Positions 55,941-64,000 of a stretch of 64,000 bases of DNA are shown in pieces (the first letter of the stretch is position 1; the number at the start of each line of letters is the position of its first letter). This DNA is from Palsa-504 sp963822765 (GTDB lineage Bacteria; Actinomycetota; Actinomycetes; Streptosporangiales; Streptosporangiaceae), in the NCBI GenBank assembly GCA_963822765.1, contig CAWGJL010000012.1:186001-250000 (forward strand). Reading direction: 5' to 3'. The notes under the pieces are model-generated. The model had not been told where the DNA came from. It did no database searches and saw only the letters and a list, made by a program, of their open reading frames with translations. Position numbers and translations under genes: made by a program.

Positions 55941-56264
55941 CTAGTCGGCGCGGCGGATCTTGACCGCGGTGCCGTAGGCGCAGATCTCCTGGCCGATGCC
56001 GCCCAGCTCATTGACGTCGAACCGCATCGCGAGGATGGCGTCGGCGCCCTTGGCCGTGCCCACCTCGATCAGCCGGTCCTGGGCCTCGGTCCGGCTGGCG
56101 GACAGCAGCTTGGTCATGCCGCGCAGCTCTCCGCCGACCAGTGACTTGAAGCCGGCGCCGATCTGCGACCCGACGTTCCTGGACCGGACGGTGATGCCGA
56201 ACACCTCGCCGATCACTTCCGTGACCTCGTATCCGGGCAGGTCATTCATGGTGCTCAAGATCAT
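55941..56264 (-). CDS. YbjQ/UPF0145 family protein
   Basis: 107 residues from ATG 56264 preceded by AGGGGAA. 'GYEVTEVIGEVFGITVRSRN', 'GSQIGAGFKSLVGGELRGMT' and 'GTAKGADAILAMRFDVNELG' are the conserved blocks of the UPF0145 family, a small pentamer-forming fold annotated as a possible heavy-metal-binding domain. The function is unknown. The gene is divergent from lipA, with 48 bases between starts. Confidence 0.9.
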   Translation of the reverse strand: MILSTMNDLPGYEVTEVIGEVFGITVRSRNVGSQIGAGFKSLVGGELRGMTKLLSASRTEAQDRLIEVGTAKGADAILAMRFDVNELGGIGQEICAYGTAVKIRRAD

Positions 56265-56312
56265 GTCGTTCCCCTTTATCAGCTTCGACCGGCAGCAACA
56301 TACCCTGAAGGG

Positions 56313-57254
56313 GTGGTACTCGCACCGGAGGGCCGGCGCATGCTCCGCCTGGAGGCCCGCAATGCCGAGGTCCCGATCGAGCGCAAGCCGCCGTGGATCA
56401 AGACGCGGCTGCGCACCGGGCCGTCGTACACCGAGCTGAAGAACCTGGTTCACAGCGAGGGCCTGCACACGGTGTGCGAGGAGGCGGGCTGCCCGAACAT
56501 CTTCGAGTGCTGGGAGGACCGCGAGGCCACGTTCCTCATCGGCGGTGACCAGTGCACCCGGCGGTGCGACTTCTGCCAGATCGACACGGGCAAGCCCCAG
56601 CCGCTCGACGAGGGCGAGCCGCGGCGGGTCGCGGAGTCGGTGGCCGCGATGGGACTGAAGTACGCGACCGTGACCGGCGTGGCGCGCGACGACCAGCCCG
56701 ACGGCGGGGCCTGGCTGTACGCGCAGACCTGCCGCGAGATCCACGCTTTGGTCGCCGGCTGTGGTGTCGAGTTGCTCATCCCCGACTTCAACGCCGTGTC
56801 GTCGCAGCTGGCTGAGGTGTTCTCGGCCGCGCCGGAGGTCCTGGCGCACAACATCGAGACCGTGCCGCGGATCTTCCGGCGGATCAGGCCCGGCTTCCGG
56901 TACGCACGGTCGCTTGAGGTGCTGCGGGCGGCGCGTGCGGCGGGCCTGGTGACCAAGTCCAACCTGATCCTGGGCCTGGGCGAGGAGCGGCACGAGATCA
57001 CCGAGGCCATGCGGGACCTGCGGGCCGCCGGCTGTGACCTGCTGACCATCACCCAGTACCTGCGGCCGACGCCGCGGCACCATCCGGTGGAGCGGTGGGT
57101 CAAGCCCGAGGAGTTCGTCGAACTGCGCTCCGAAGCGCTGGGACTCGGTTTCGCCGGGGTCATGTCCGGTCCGCTGGTGCGCTCGTCCTACCGGGCCGGG
57201 CGGCTGTACGCCCAGGCCATCGAGCAGCGCGCGGACGCGGCAGGTACGCGCTGA
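56313..57254 (+). CDS. lipA: Lipoyl synthase
   Basis: 313 residues. A radical SAM enzyme that inserts two sulfurs into octanoyl groups. The auxiliary 4Fe-4S cluster ligands lie in 'CEEAGCPNIFECW' near residue 54, and the radical SAM cluster CxxxCxxC in 'DQCTRRCDFCQIDTG' near 79. 'NLILGLGEERHEITEAMRDL' and the C-terminal 'GPLVRSSYRAGRLY' with the conserved RSSY are present. The start GTG 56313 gives the N-terminus 'APEGRRMLRLEARNAEVPIE' known from relatives; ATG 56340 with GGAGG upstream is an alternative. Confidence 0.95.
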   Translation: MVLAPEGRRMLRLEARNAEVPIERKPPWIKTRLRTGPSYTELKNLVHSEGLHTVCEEAGCPNIFECWEDREATFLIGGDQCTRRCDFCQIDTGKPQPLDEGEPRRVAESVAAMGLKYATVTGVARDDQPDGGAWLYAQTCREIHALVAGCGVELLIPDFNAVSSQLAEVFSAAPEVLAHNIETVPRIFRRIRPGFRYARSLEVLRAARAAGLVTKSNLILGLGEERHEITEAMRDLRAAGCDLLTITQYLRPTPRHHPVERWVKPEEFVELRSEALGLGFAGVMSGPLVRSSYRAGRLYAQAIEQRADAAGTR

Positions 57255-57332
57255 GCGAACCGGCGGCACGTTAGCCGGCGTTCGGTACGGGGCGGTTTCT
57301 GTCCGGGGCGCCGGAACCGTATGCTGCGGAGC

Positions 57333-58067
57333 ATGGCACGCATGTCGAGAAAGTCCGGGTCCGCTGACCAGGCCGCCGCGATGGAGTCCGCGGCGGACAT
57401 CGCCAAGGCCGGGCGGCTGAAGCAGATACGCATGGTCGCGGGCATGGTGAACAAGGCCAACCCGAAGGCGCTGCCGATCGTGTTCGGGAGCGCGCTCGGC
57501 ATCGTGGCCGTGCTGGGGGTTGTCGGGTGGCTGACCGGCCTGCTGGCGCTGCTCATCCCGCTGGGCGTGCTGCTCGGGCTGCTGGTCGGGATGATCTTGT
57601 TCGGCCGGTTCGCGCAGGCGGCGCAGTACGCGGCGATCGAGGGCCAGCCGGGCGCGGCGGCCGCGGTGCTGGAGAACATGCGGGGCAACTGGACGGTGAC
57701 GCCCGCCATCGCGGCCAACCGGAACATGGACGTGGTGCACCGGACGGTGGGCCGGCCGGGGGTGATCCTGGTCGGCGAGGGCTCCCCCGCCCGGCTGGCC
57801 AGCCTGCTGGCCGCGGAGAAGAAGCGGGTCGCGCGGGTCGCCTACGAGGTGCCCATCTTCGAGTTCCAGGTCGGGAACGAGGAAGGCCAGATCCCGCTGG
57901 GCAAGCTGCAGCGCAAGGTCATGCGGTTGCCGCGCAACCTCAAGCCCGCCGCGATCAGCGACCTCAACCACCGGCTCAAGGCCCTGCAGCCCTCCCTGCA
58001 GGCACCCAAGGGGCCGATCCCGCGGAACATCCGCCAGCCCAAGATGCCCCGGCCGAAGACCCGCTAA
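57333..58067 (+). CDS. DUF4191 family membrane protein
   Basis: 244 residues from ATG 57333 with GGAG close by. A basic N-terminus 'KAGRLKQIRMVAGMVNKANP' precedes two helices (IVFGSALGIVAVLGVVGWL and LIPLGVLLGLLVGMILFGRF) and a cytoplasmic region 'AQAAQYAAIEGQPGAAAAVL' with 'NRNMDVVHRTVGRPGVILVG', the conserved core of DUF4191. The C-terminus is basic and Pro-rich. It follows lipA in other actinomycetes as well, as I recall. The function is unknown. Confidence 0.9.
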   Translation: MARMSRKSGSADQAAAMESAADIAKAGRLKQIRMVAGMVNKANPKALPIVFGSALGIVAVLGVVGWLTGLLALLIPLGVLLGLLVGMILFGRFAQAAQYAAIEGQPGAAAAVLENMRGNWTVTPAIAANRNMDVVHRTVGRPGVILVGEGSPARLASLLAAEKKRVARVAYEVPIFEFQVGNEEGQIPLGKLQRKVMRLPRNLKPAAISDLNHRLKALQPSLQAPKGPIPRNIRQPKMPRPKTR

Positions 58068-58130
58068 TGCGTTAGCGTTTGCCCGGCCGCTGCCTTGTCG
58101 CGGGATGCGGCCGGTTATGTCCGGCTATGC

Positions 58131-58147
58131 CTGAACCTCAGGTTCAG
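58131..58147. promoter_or_regulatory. 17-bp near-perfect palindrome between convergent genes
   Basis: CTGAACCT-C-AGGTTCAG has perfect 8-bp arms around one central base. It lies between the stops of the DUF4191 and RDD genes, where an operator would be unexpected; it may be part of a terminator region. Confidence 0.35.
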
Positions 58148-58165
58148 ACATTCCGGACCTGCACT

Positions 58166-58216
58166 ATGATCGTGGCCAGTTTGGGGCCGTATCTGGCACT
58201 TTCTGGCCGTGATCAT
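58166..58216. terminator. Imperfect long stem-loop between convergent genes
   Basis: ATGATCGTGGCCAG (58166-58179) pairs with CTGGCCGTGATCAT (58203-58216), 12 of 14 positions, across 23 bases. It is placed between the convergent DUF4191 and RDD genes and could terminate both. Confidence 0.4.
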
Positions 58217-58251
58217 GAAACCGCCCTGGGCCGGGCGGGACGCGTAGGCGC

Positions 58252-58839
58252 TTAGATGCGGACGACGATGGTGTTGGAGGCGCGGTCGTGCAGGCCGCGC
58301 AGGTCGCGGTCGGTCAGCAACGGCGGGACCACGGTGAGCAGGATCGCGGTCCGGACCAGCGTCCAGCCGAAGCCGATCGGGCCGCCGCCGATGCGGACCG
58401 TGCGGATGCCGGCCAGCCGTTTGCCGACGGTGCTCCCGCCCAGCGCGGTCAGGATGTAGACCTCGACCGCGAAGACCGCGATCGTCCAGAACTGCGATCT
58501 GGTCAGCCAGTACGCGATGAGCATGCTGAGCAGCCAGTCGATGAACAGCGCCGCGACGCGGCGCGGCATGCTGGCCACCGATCCCGGGCCGCGCTCGGGC
58601 AATCCGAGGTGCTGGCCGGGATAACCCTCGGTCTTCTTCGAGGTGACCTGCTCTGCGGCACGGGCAGCCGGTGCGGTCAGCTGAGCGGTGCCCGTCTGCG
58701 CGGCGCGCGTCTGCGCGGTGCCCGTCCGGGCGGTGCTTCCGGACGCGGCGGCAGCTCGCGGGGGGCGAGCCGGCCGGGTTCCGGCGCCGCGGTTACGGGA
58801 CTTCTTGGCCACCTCACCACGGTATCCGTTCTGTCCCAT
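58252..58839 (-). CDS. RDD family membrane protein
   Basis: About 195 residues from ATG 58839; GTG 58815 ('MAKKSRNRG') is a plausible alternative. An Ala/Thr/Arg-rich N-terminal 60 residues containing short ARTGTAQT/RAAQTGTAQ repeats precedes the RDD domain. That domain has 'MPRRVAALFIDWLLSMLIAY' with its Arg-Asp signature positions, then 'TALGGSTVGKRLAGIRTVRI' and 'VVPPLLTDRDLRGLHDRASN'. Some RDD proteins transport cations, but the role here is unknown. It is divergent from glnA, as in other actinomycetes. Confidence 0.85.
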   Translation of the reverse strand: MGQNGYRGEVAKKSRNRGAGTRPARPPRAAAASGSTARTGTAQTRAAQTGTAQLTAPAARAAEQVTSKKTEGYPGQHLGLPERGPGSVASMPRRVAALFIDWLLSMLIAYWLTRSQFWTIAVFAVEVYILTALGGSTVGKRLAGIRTVRIGGGPIGFGWTLVRTAILLTVVPPLLTDRDLRGLHDRASNTIVVRI

Positions 58840-58933
58840 GACGCGAGCAGCGGGCCGCGACACGACCTCGGTCCGGCCGGGCAGCGCCGCCGGGAAGCGT
58901 CATAATGGGTGCCTTGAGCCAGGCCATCGAGCC

Positions 58934-58971
58934 GTAACATCCGTGAAACACACCAGACACGGCGCGGAAAT
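58934..58971. promoter_or_regulatory. GlnR-type binding box upstream of glnA
   Basis: Four half-sites with exact six-base spacing occur: GTAAC (58934-58938), GAAAC (58945-58949), GACAC (58956-58960) and GAAAT (58967-58971). This fits the actinobacterial GlnR consensus gTnAC-n6-GaAAC repeated twice. It ends 69 bases before the glnA start, so nitrogen-dependent control by GlnR is expected. Confidence 0.8.
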
Positions 58972-59040
58972 TGCTGGCGGCTAGCGTCCCAATCGCGCGC
59001 CTTGAGAACCAAAAGCTTGCCCTGGACCCTGGAGGGGTTG

Positions 59041-60465
<1,425 letters not shown>

Positions 60466-60479
60466 GCCCTCAGGCAGAT

Positions 60480-60513
60480 CGACGCCACTGCGCCGCCGTG
60501 CGCAGTGGCGTCG
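60480..60513 (+). terminator. glnA terminator hairpin
   Basis: A perfect 14-bp stem (CGACGCCACTGCGC with GCGCAGTGGCGTCG) around a six-base loop, starting 14 bases after the glnA stop. It also faces the 3' end of the convergent DUF5999 gene at 60575. Confidence 0.8.
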
Positions 60514-60574
60514 CTGCTGTTCGGGGCGGTAGGTCAGCGGCGCGATCAACGAGCCAGTGAAGGGCACCCGTATG

Positions 60575-60778
60575 TCATGCCGCGGCGGCCAACTGGGCGT
60601 AAGCAGGGCGGTGCGGAGGTATCGCCCGGCCATCGGGAAGAATCTCGCCCATATCGTCAAACACAATCACTCCGTTGCACAACAGGCTCCATCCCTGCTC
60701 GGGGTAGGAGACAATAACGCGGGCGGCATCGCGGTCCCGGCGGTTAGCCAGAGGACACGGGGGCTGATGTGTGCACAT
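60575..60778 (-). CDS. DUF5999 family small protein
   Basis: 67 residues from ATG 60778, six bases after AGGAGG; the longer frame to 60808 lacks such a site. 'MCTHQPPCPLANRRDRDAAR', 'SYPEQGWSLLCNGVIVFDD' and 'GEILPDGRAIPPHRP' are the conserved parts of this short actinobacterial family, with Cys and His at C-x-H-x3-C that could bind a metal. It is convergent with glnA. The function is unknown. Confidence 0.88.
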   Translation of the reverse strand: MCTHQPPCPLANRRDRDAARVIVSYPEQGWSLLCNGVIVFDDMGEILPDGRAIPPHRPAYAQLAAAA

Positions 60779-60939
60779 GGTGTACCTCCTGGAACAACTG
60801 CTGTGCAAAGTGGGCTACATCCAGACCGTCATGGTGGAGTACGCCGCAACTACCCAGAGCGGTTCACGGCTCCGCTGATACAGATCGCAAAATCATGGTC
60901 GGGTGATCGGGGCTGGATTCGAGAGGTCGTGAGGAATCA

Positions 60940-61389
60940 GTGAACCGGCTTGCGGGCAGGGTCTGCGTGGTCAACGGGGCTGGGAGCGTGATCGGCCGGG
61001 CGGTCGCCGGGCGGTTCGCGAGCGAGGGCGGCGTGGTGGTCGGCGTCGACCAGGTCGGGCATTCGGTCGGCCGGCTCGCGGTGCAGGCCGATCTGGCCGA
61101 CGAGGCGCAGGTCGAGGCGATGTATGAGCAGGTCGTGCGGGAGTACGGCCGGCTCGACGTCATCTACAACAACATGGGGCTGATGGATCCCGGCGACCGC
61201 TCGGCGCTGGACACCAGCCTGCAGACCTGGCACCGGGTCCAAGACGCGAACCTGACCAGCGTCTTCCTGTCCTGCAAGCACGGCATTCCGCACCTGCGGA
61301 ACACCGACCCGGCCGGCGGCTCGGTGATCAACGCCGCCTCCTTCCTGGCTGACCGGGGCTCCGGGGCACAAGCCCAGATGGCGGCCTGA
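60940..61389 (+). pseudogene. 3'-truncated short-chain dehydrogenase
   Basis: The N-terminal 140 or so residues are a normal SDR: 'AGRVCVVNGAGSVIGRAVAG' (cofactor site, with an NGAGSVIG variant of TGxxxGIG), 'YGRLDVIYNNMGLMDPGDRS', 'NLTSVFLSCKHGIPHLRN' and the catalytic Ser region 'GGSVINAASFLADRG'. The frame then ends with 'AQAQMAA' just where the YxxxK active site should begin. The sequence beyond belongs to a decayed XRE regulator on the other strand. The catalytic Tyr and Lys are missing, so the product should be inactive. Confidence 0.75.
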
Positions 61390-61962
61390 TGCGGGCAGCG
61401 GGGACGTACCGGCTGAGCTCGTCGGCCAGGGCCGCGAGCCGGTCGCGGGGTTGCGGCGAAGCTCGGCGCGGACGCCCTCCAGGACTGCCGGGCCCATTCG
61501 GCGAAGTCTCGATCCGGGGCGCCATGCCGTCGGGGTGCAGCGCGATCCGGTAGGCGTTGGCGGGCGACGCCAGAAGCTCGGCCGCGCACCCATCGAACAG
61601 GATGTGCTGCGCGGCATTCGCGGCCACCTGGTGCACTGGCGGTCGACGATGACCGCGGGGTACGGCACGTGGGCGGCGAGGACGTGCTCGAGTGCGTCCA
61701 TGACGGGGGCCAGGGCCTCATGGTCCAGCGGGGTCTGCGGGTAGGCGGGCGCGAACCCGGCCGCCAGCAGGAACTCGTTTCGTTCCCGCAGCGGCAGCTC
61801 GAGAGACTCCCCGAGCCGGATGACCATCTCCCGGCCCGGCACCGACCGGCCGCTCTCGATGAAGCTCAGGTGCCGCTGGGTGGTGCCGGCTCGCAGGGCC
61901 AGATCCAGCTGGCTCAGCCGGCGGCTGGCCCGCCGCTCGCGCAGGACCCGGGCGAACTCCAC
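61388..61962 (-). pseudogene. Frameshifted, truncated XRE/MmyB-type regulator
   Basis: From GTG 61962 the frame starts well: 'EFARVLRERRASRRLSQLDL', then 'AGTTQRHLSFIESGRSVPGR' (XRE helix-turn-helix) and 'RERNEFLLAAGFAPAYPQTP', up to 'PYPAVIVDRQ' near 61640. The MmyB-like ligand domain then continues in other frames: 'VAANAAQHILFDGCAAELLA' with 'NAYRIALHPDGMAPRIE', next 'DFAEWARQS', next 'VLEGVRAELRRNP', and finally 'RLAALADELSRYVPAA'. At least three frame changes are needed, and the C-terminal third is absent at the junction with the SDR relic. Confidence 0.7.
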
Positions 61963-62042
61963 GAGACCCAGTTTTAGCGCGCCCGCCGGGCATGCGCGAT
62001 TCCCTGCAGGGAATTGCCGCGAGTCGCGTCTGCCGCACGATG

Positions 62043-63003
62043 GCGGACATGGACGACATCAAGCTCGGCGTGCTCATACCCATCGGCCAAGCCCAGAGGG
62101 ACGCGGGAACCGACCCGCGCGACTGGTCGACTTCGCGGTCCGGGCGGAAGAAGTCGGCTATTCCTCGCAGTGGGTGAACGACTTCTTCTCACGCGGCGCA
62201 TCGAGGCCCTGACCATGCTGGCCGCCGCGGCGCCGGTGACCAGGACTGTCACGCTCGGCACGGCGGCGTTGCTGCCGGTCCTGCGCCGGCCGGTGCAAGC
62301 GGCCCAGACCCTCGCGTCCATCGACCTGCTGTCGGGCGGGCGGCTGGTGCTCGCCGTCGGCGCCGCCTTCCCCGGCCGCTTCGGCGTGCCGCAGCACGAG
62401 CTGTCCGAGGTGCCCTGGGAGCACCGGTTCACCCGGCTGGACGAGACCGTCGCTCTGTGGCGGCAGCTGTGGACCCGTCCCGACCTCACGTCCTTCCACG
62501 GGGAAGTGCTGCGCTTCGACGGGCTGCCGCCGATGACCGCACCGGCGCGACCAGGCGGACCGCCGATCTGGCTCGGCGGCGGCTCGCCCTCGGCGCTGCG
62601 GCGGACCGGCCGCCGGTACGACGGCTGGCTGCCCTATCCGCCCGAACCCGGCGCGTATGCCAGCGGTCTGGCCACGGTACGCGAGGCAGCCACCGAGGCG
62701 GGGCGCAGCGCCGACGACATTACGCCGGCCCTGTTCGTGTCGGCCGTGATCACGGACTCGGTGCAGGCGGGCCGCGAGGCGCTGGAGGTCTTCAGCCAGG
62801 CCAGTTACGGCATGCCGCTGGCTCAGCTGGAGACCATCCAGGCCCTGGCCGCCGGGCGCCCGAGCAGTGGCGCCCGGCTGGGCGAGTACGTGACCGCCGG
62901 GGTTCGTCACTTCGCGGTCCGGATCGCCACCACCAGCCTGGCCAGCCAGCGGGAGCAACTGGAACTGCTCATCAAGCTCAAGCCGATGCTCAGCGACCGG
63001 TAA
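62043..63003 (+). pseudogene. LLM-class (F420-type) oxidoreductase with two frameshifts
   Basis: The N-terminus 'MDDIKLGVLIPIGQAQRDAG' with TDPR (from about 62049) breaks off, continues one frame over as 'LVDFAVRAEEVGYSSQWVND', and breaks again to 'RRIEALTMLAAAAPVTRTVT'. From there an intact frame runs to 63003 with 'TAALLPVLRRPVQAAQTLAS', 'GGRLVLAVGAAFPGRFG' and 'PPIWLGGGSPSALRRTGRRY'. Each break looks like one lost base. The family is luciferase-like monooxygenases, many of which use F420. Unless the breaks are sequencing errors the gene is dead. Confidence 0.7.
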
Positions 63004-64000
63004 TCGTCGCCTGCTTCAGGAGGGCAGCGACTTCGGGGCTGGGCGGGTGGTCTTCGTCGGGCGAGAGGCTGACGTCCGCGGCGTTGGCGCCGGCTTGCAG
63101 CAGCGCCCGGACGGTGCCGGCCCAGTCGGGATGCGGGTTGAGGGAGGGTTTTTCGCTGCTGCCGATGGCCGCCCAGACCAGCGGGTGGCTGTCCCAGTTC
63201 TCGTCGCGCGCCTCGACGTCGGCGCCGCGGTCCAGGAGCAGCCGGGCCGCGTCCGCGCTGCCGGCGTAGGCGGCGGCGTGCAGCGCAGTGCCGCCGTTCT
63301 CGCCGCCGTGCGCGTCGACACCGAATTCGAGGTCGAGCATCAGGGTGAGCGCCGCGGTGTGGCCGGTCTCGGCGGCCCGGATCAGCGCATCGGCTTGCTG
63401 GGCCGGACTGAGCCGTCCGGCCAGCCCGGGCTCGCGGGCCAGCTGCTCCCGGACGGCGGCCTGGTCGGCGTGCTGCAGGGCGGCCAGGAACCGGTCGGTG
63501 TCGGTGCTGTCGTCGGCGGCGCCGTAGCGGCGCAGCAGGTCAGCGAGGTCGGCGCGGCCCTGGAGGAGGGCCAGGGTGTAGGGCGAGCGCCCCTGCCGGG
63601 CGGGGCGGCCGGGTTCGGCGCCGTGGGCGAGCAGCAGGTCGAGCAGCTCAGCTGAACAGCCGGACTGGACGGCCTCGTAGGCCGCTGAGGCGGGTGCGCC
63701 GTCATCGTCGGCGTAGCGACGGGGATCGGCCCCGGCCTCGAGGAGCAGCCGTACCCCCTCGGCGTCGTTCTGGCTGAGCGGCGCGGCCAGCGCCATCTCG
63801 GCGATCCCGGCCACATCGTCCGTGTGATCCAGCATCATCCGCAGGCTCTGGTGGCCATCGCCGCCGAACCCGGCCAGGTACAGGTCGTGGTCGTCCGGCA
63901 CGGCGCCGCGCTCCAGGAGCAGCGCGACGACCGGCGGGTTGGTCGCGCCAGCCACCGCGCAGCGCAGCGGGGTCCAGCCGCCCCGGCCGCCCTGCCCGCC
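62990..64000 (-). CDS. Ankyrin-repeat protein, N-terminus beyond window edge
   Basis: The frame is open from the right edge ('GGWTPLRCAVAGATN') to a stop at 62990, at least 336 residues. Repeated units such as 'PPVVALLLERGAVPDD', 'NDAEGVRLLLEAGADP', 'SGCSAELLDLLLAHGAEP', 'TALHAAAYAGSADAARLLLD' and 'WAGTVRALLQAGANAAD' are ankyrin repeats, some of them degenerate. Such proteins bind other proteins; the partner is unknown. It overlaps the end of the LLM relic by 14 bases. Confidence 0.85.
   Translation of the reverse strand, partial: GGQGGRGGWTPLRCAVAGATNPPVVALLLERGAVPDDHDLYLAGFGGDGHQSLRMMLDHTDDVAGIAEMALAAPLSQNDAEGVRLLLEAGADPRRYADDDGAPASAAYEAVQSGCSAELLDLLLAHGAEPGRPARQGRSPYTLALLQGRADLADLLRRYGAADDSTDTDRFLAALQHADQAAVREQLAREPGLAGRLSPAQQADALIRAAETGHTAALTLMLDLEFGVDAHGGENGGTALHAAAYAGSADAARLLLDRGADVEARDENWDSHPLVWAAIGSSEKPSLNPHPDWAGTVRALLQAGANAADVSLSPDEDHPPSPEVAALLKQATITGR

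Overview
The window is high-GC DNA with dense genes, many GTG starts and frequent 1-4 nt ATGA/GTGA overlaps. Together with lsr2, a mycothiol-type DinB/MDMPI protein, DUF5998, DUF5999 and DUF4191 proteins, a one-lipoyl-domain sucB, an NDH-2 and a GlnR-type box in front of glnA, this marks a chromosomal segment of an actinomycete. The order pepA-lpdA-sucB-TIGR01777 ... lipB ... lipA-DUF4191-RDD-glnA matches the backbone I remember from Streptomyces, but here accessory blocks interrupt it. A Streptosporangiales-like or related filamentous actinomycete is my inference; no rRNA or other phylogenetic marker is present to settle it.

Layout. 0-9.3 kb is a stress-flavoured region: a membrane protein cut by the left edge, a DUF2252-GAP-family-membrane protein operon, a DUF1269 protein, a low-GC methyltransferase that seems to have arrived by transfer, a YrhK-like membrane protein, glutamate decarboxylase and a PRC-barrel protein. 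9.3-12.5 kb holds a decayed PiT phosphate transporter and an orphan FtsX-type permease. 12.5-18.3 kb carries more backbone-like genes: sulfurtransferase, AlkP-family phosphatase, DUF5998, cobS and aidB. 18.3-32.2 kb is accessory: alpha/beta hydrolase, lsr2 with a long AT-richer upstream region, a stand-alone LigD-type phosphoesterase, a second GAP protein, an S51 peptidase, an ABC-2 exporter with a two-component system, a ChrB-like/COG4280-like divergent module, and two membrane glycosyltransferases.

32.3-37.9 kb is the backbone block pepA-lpdA-sucB-TIGR01777. 38.0-54.6 kb is an accessory insertion: a class A beta-lactamase-fold hydrolase, an aldo/keto reductase stub, a PLP dehydratase, a divergent ndh / QcrB-like cytochrome b pair, GNAT, a nucleoside hydrolase deletion relic, a class C hydrolase with LysR and a divergent EamA exporter, a processive GT2 synthase, and an operon with two ECF41-type sigma factors, two paralogous membrane proteins and an intradiol dioxygenase. 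54.6-60.5 kb returns to the backbone (lipB, lipA, DUF4191, RDD, glnA). 60.5-64 kb contains DUF5999, three adjacent decayed genes (SDR, XRE regulator, LLM oxidoreductase) and an ankyrin-repeat protein cut by the right edge.

How the genes work together: lipB and lipA make the lipoyl cofactor used by SucB, which Lpd reoxidises. GlnA is probably under GlnR control. The ABC exporter is followed directly by its likely sensor kinase and regulator. The most unusual items are the QcrB-like cytochrome b that keeps the Qo motif and one heme ligand pair but has lost both ligands of the second heme, and the double-ECF41 operon with duplicated membrane partners. All statements come from reading the sequence by eye; no database search was run.
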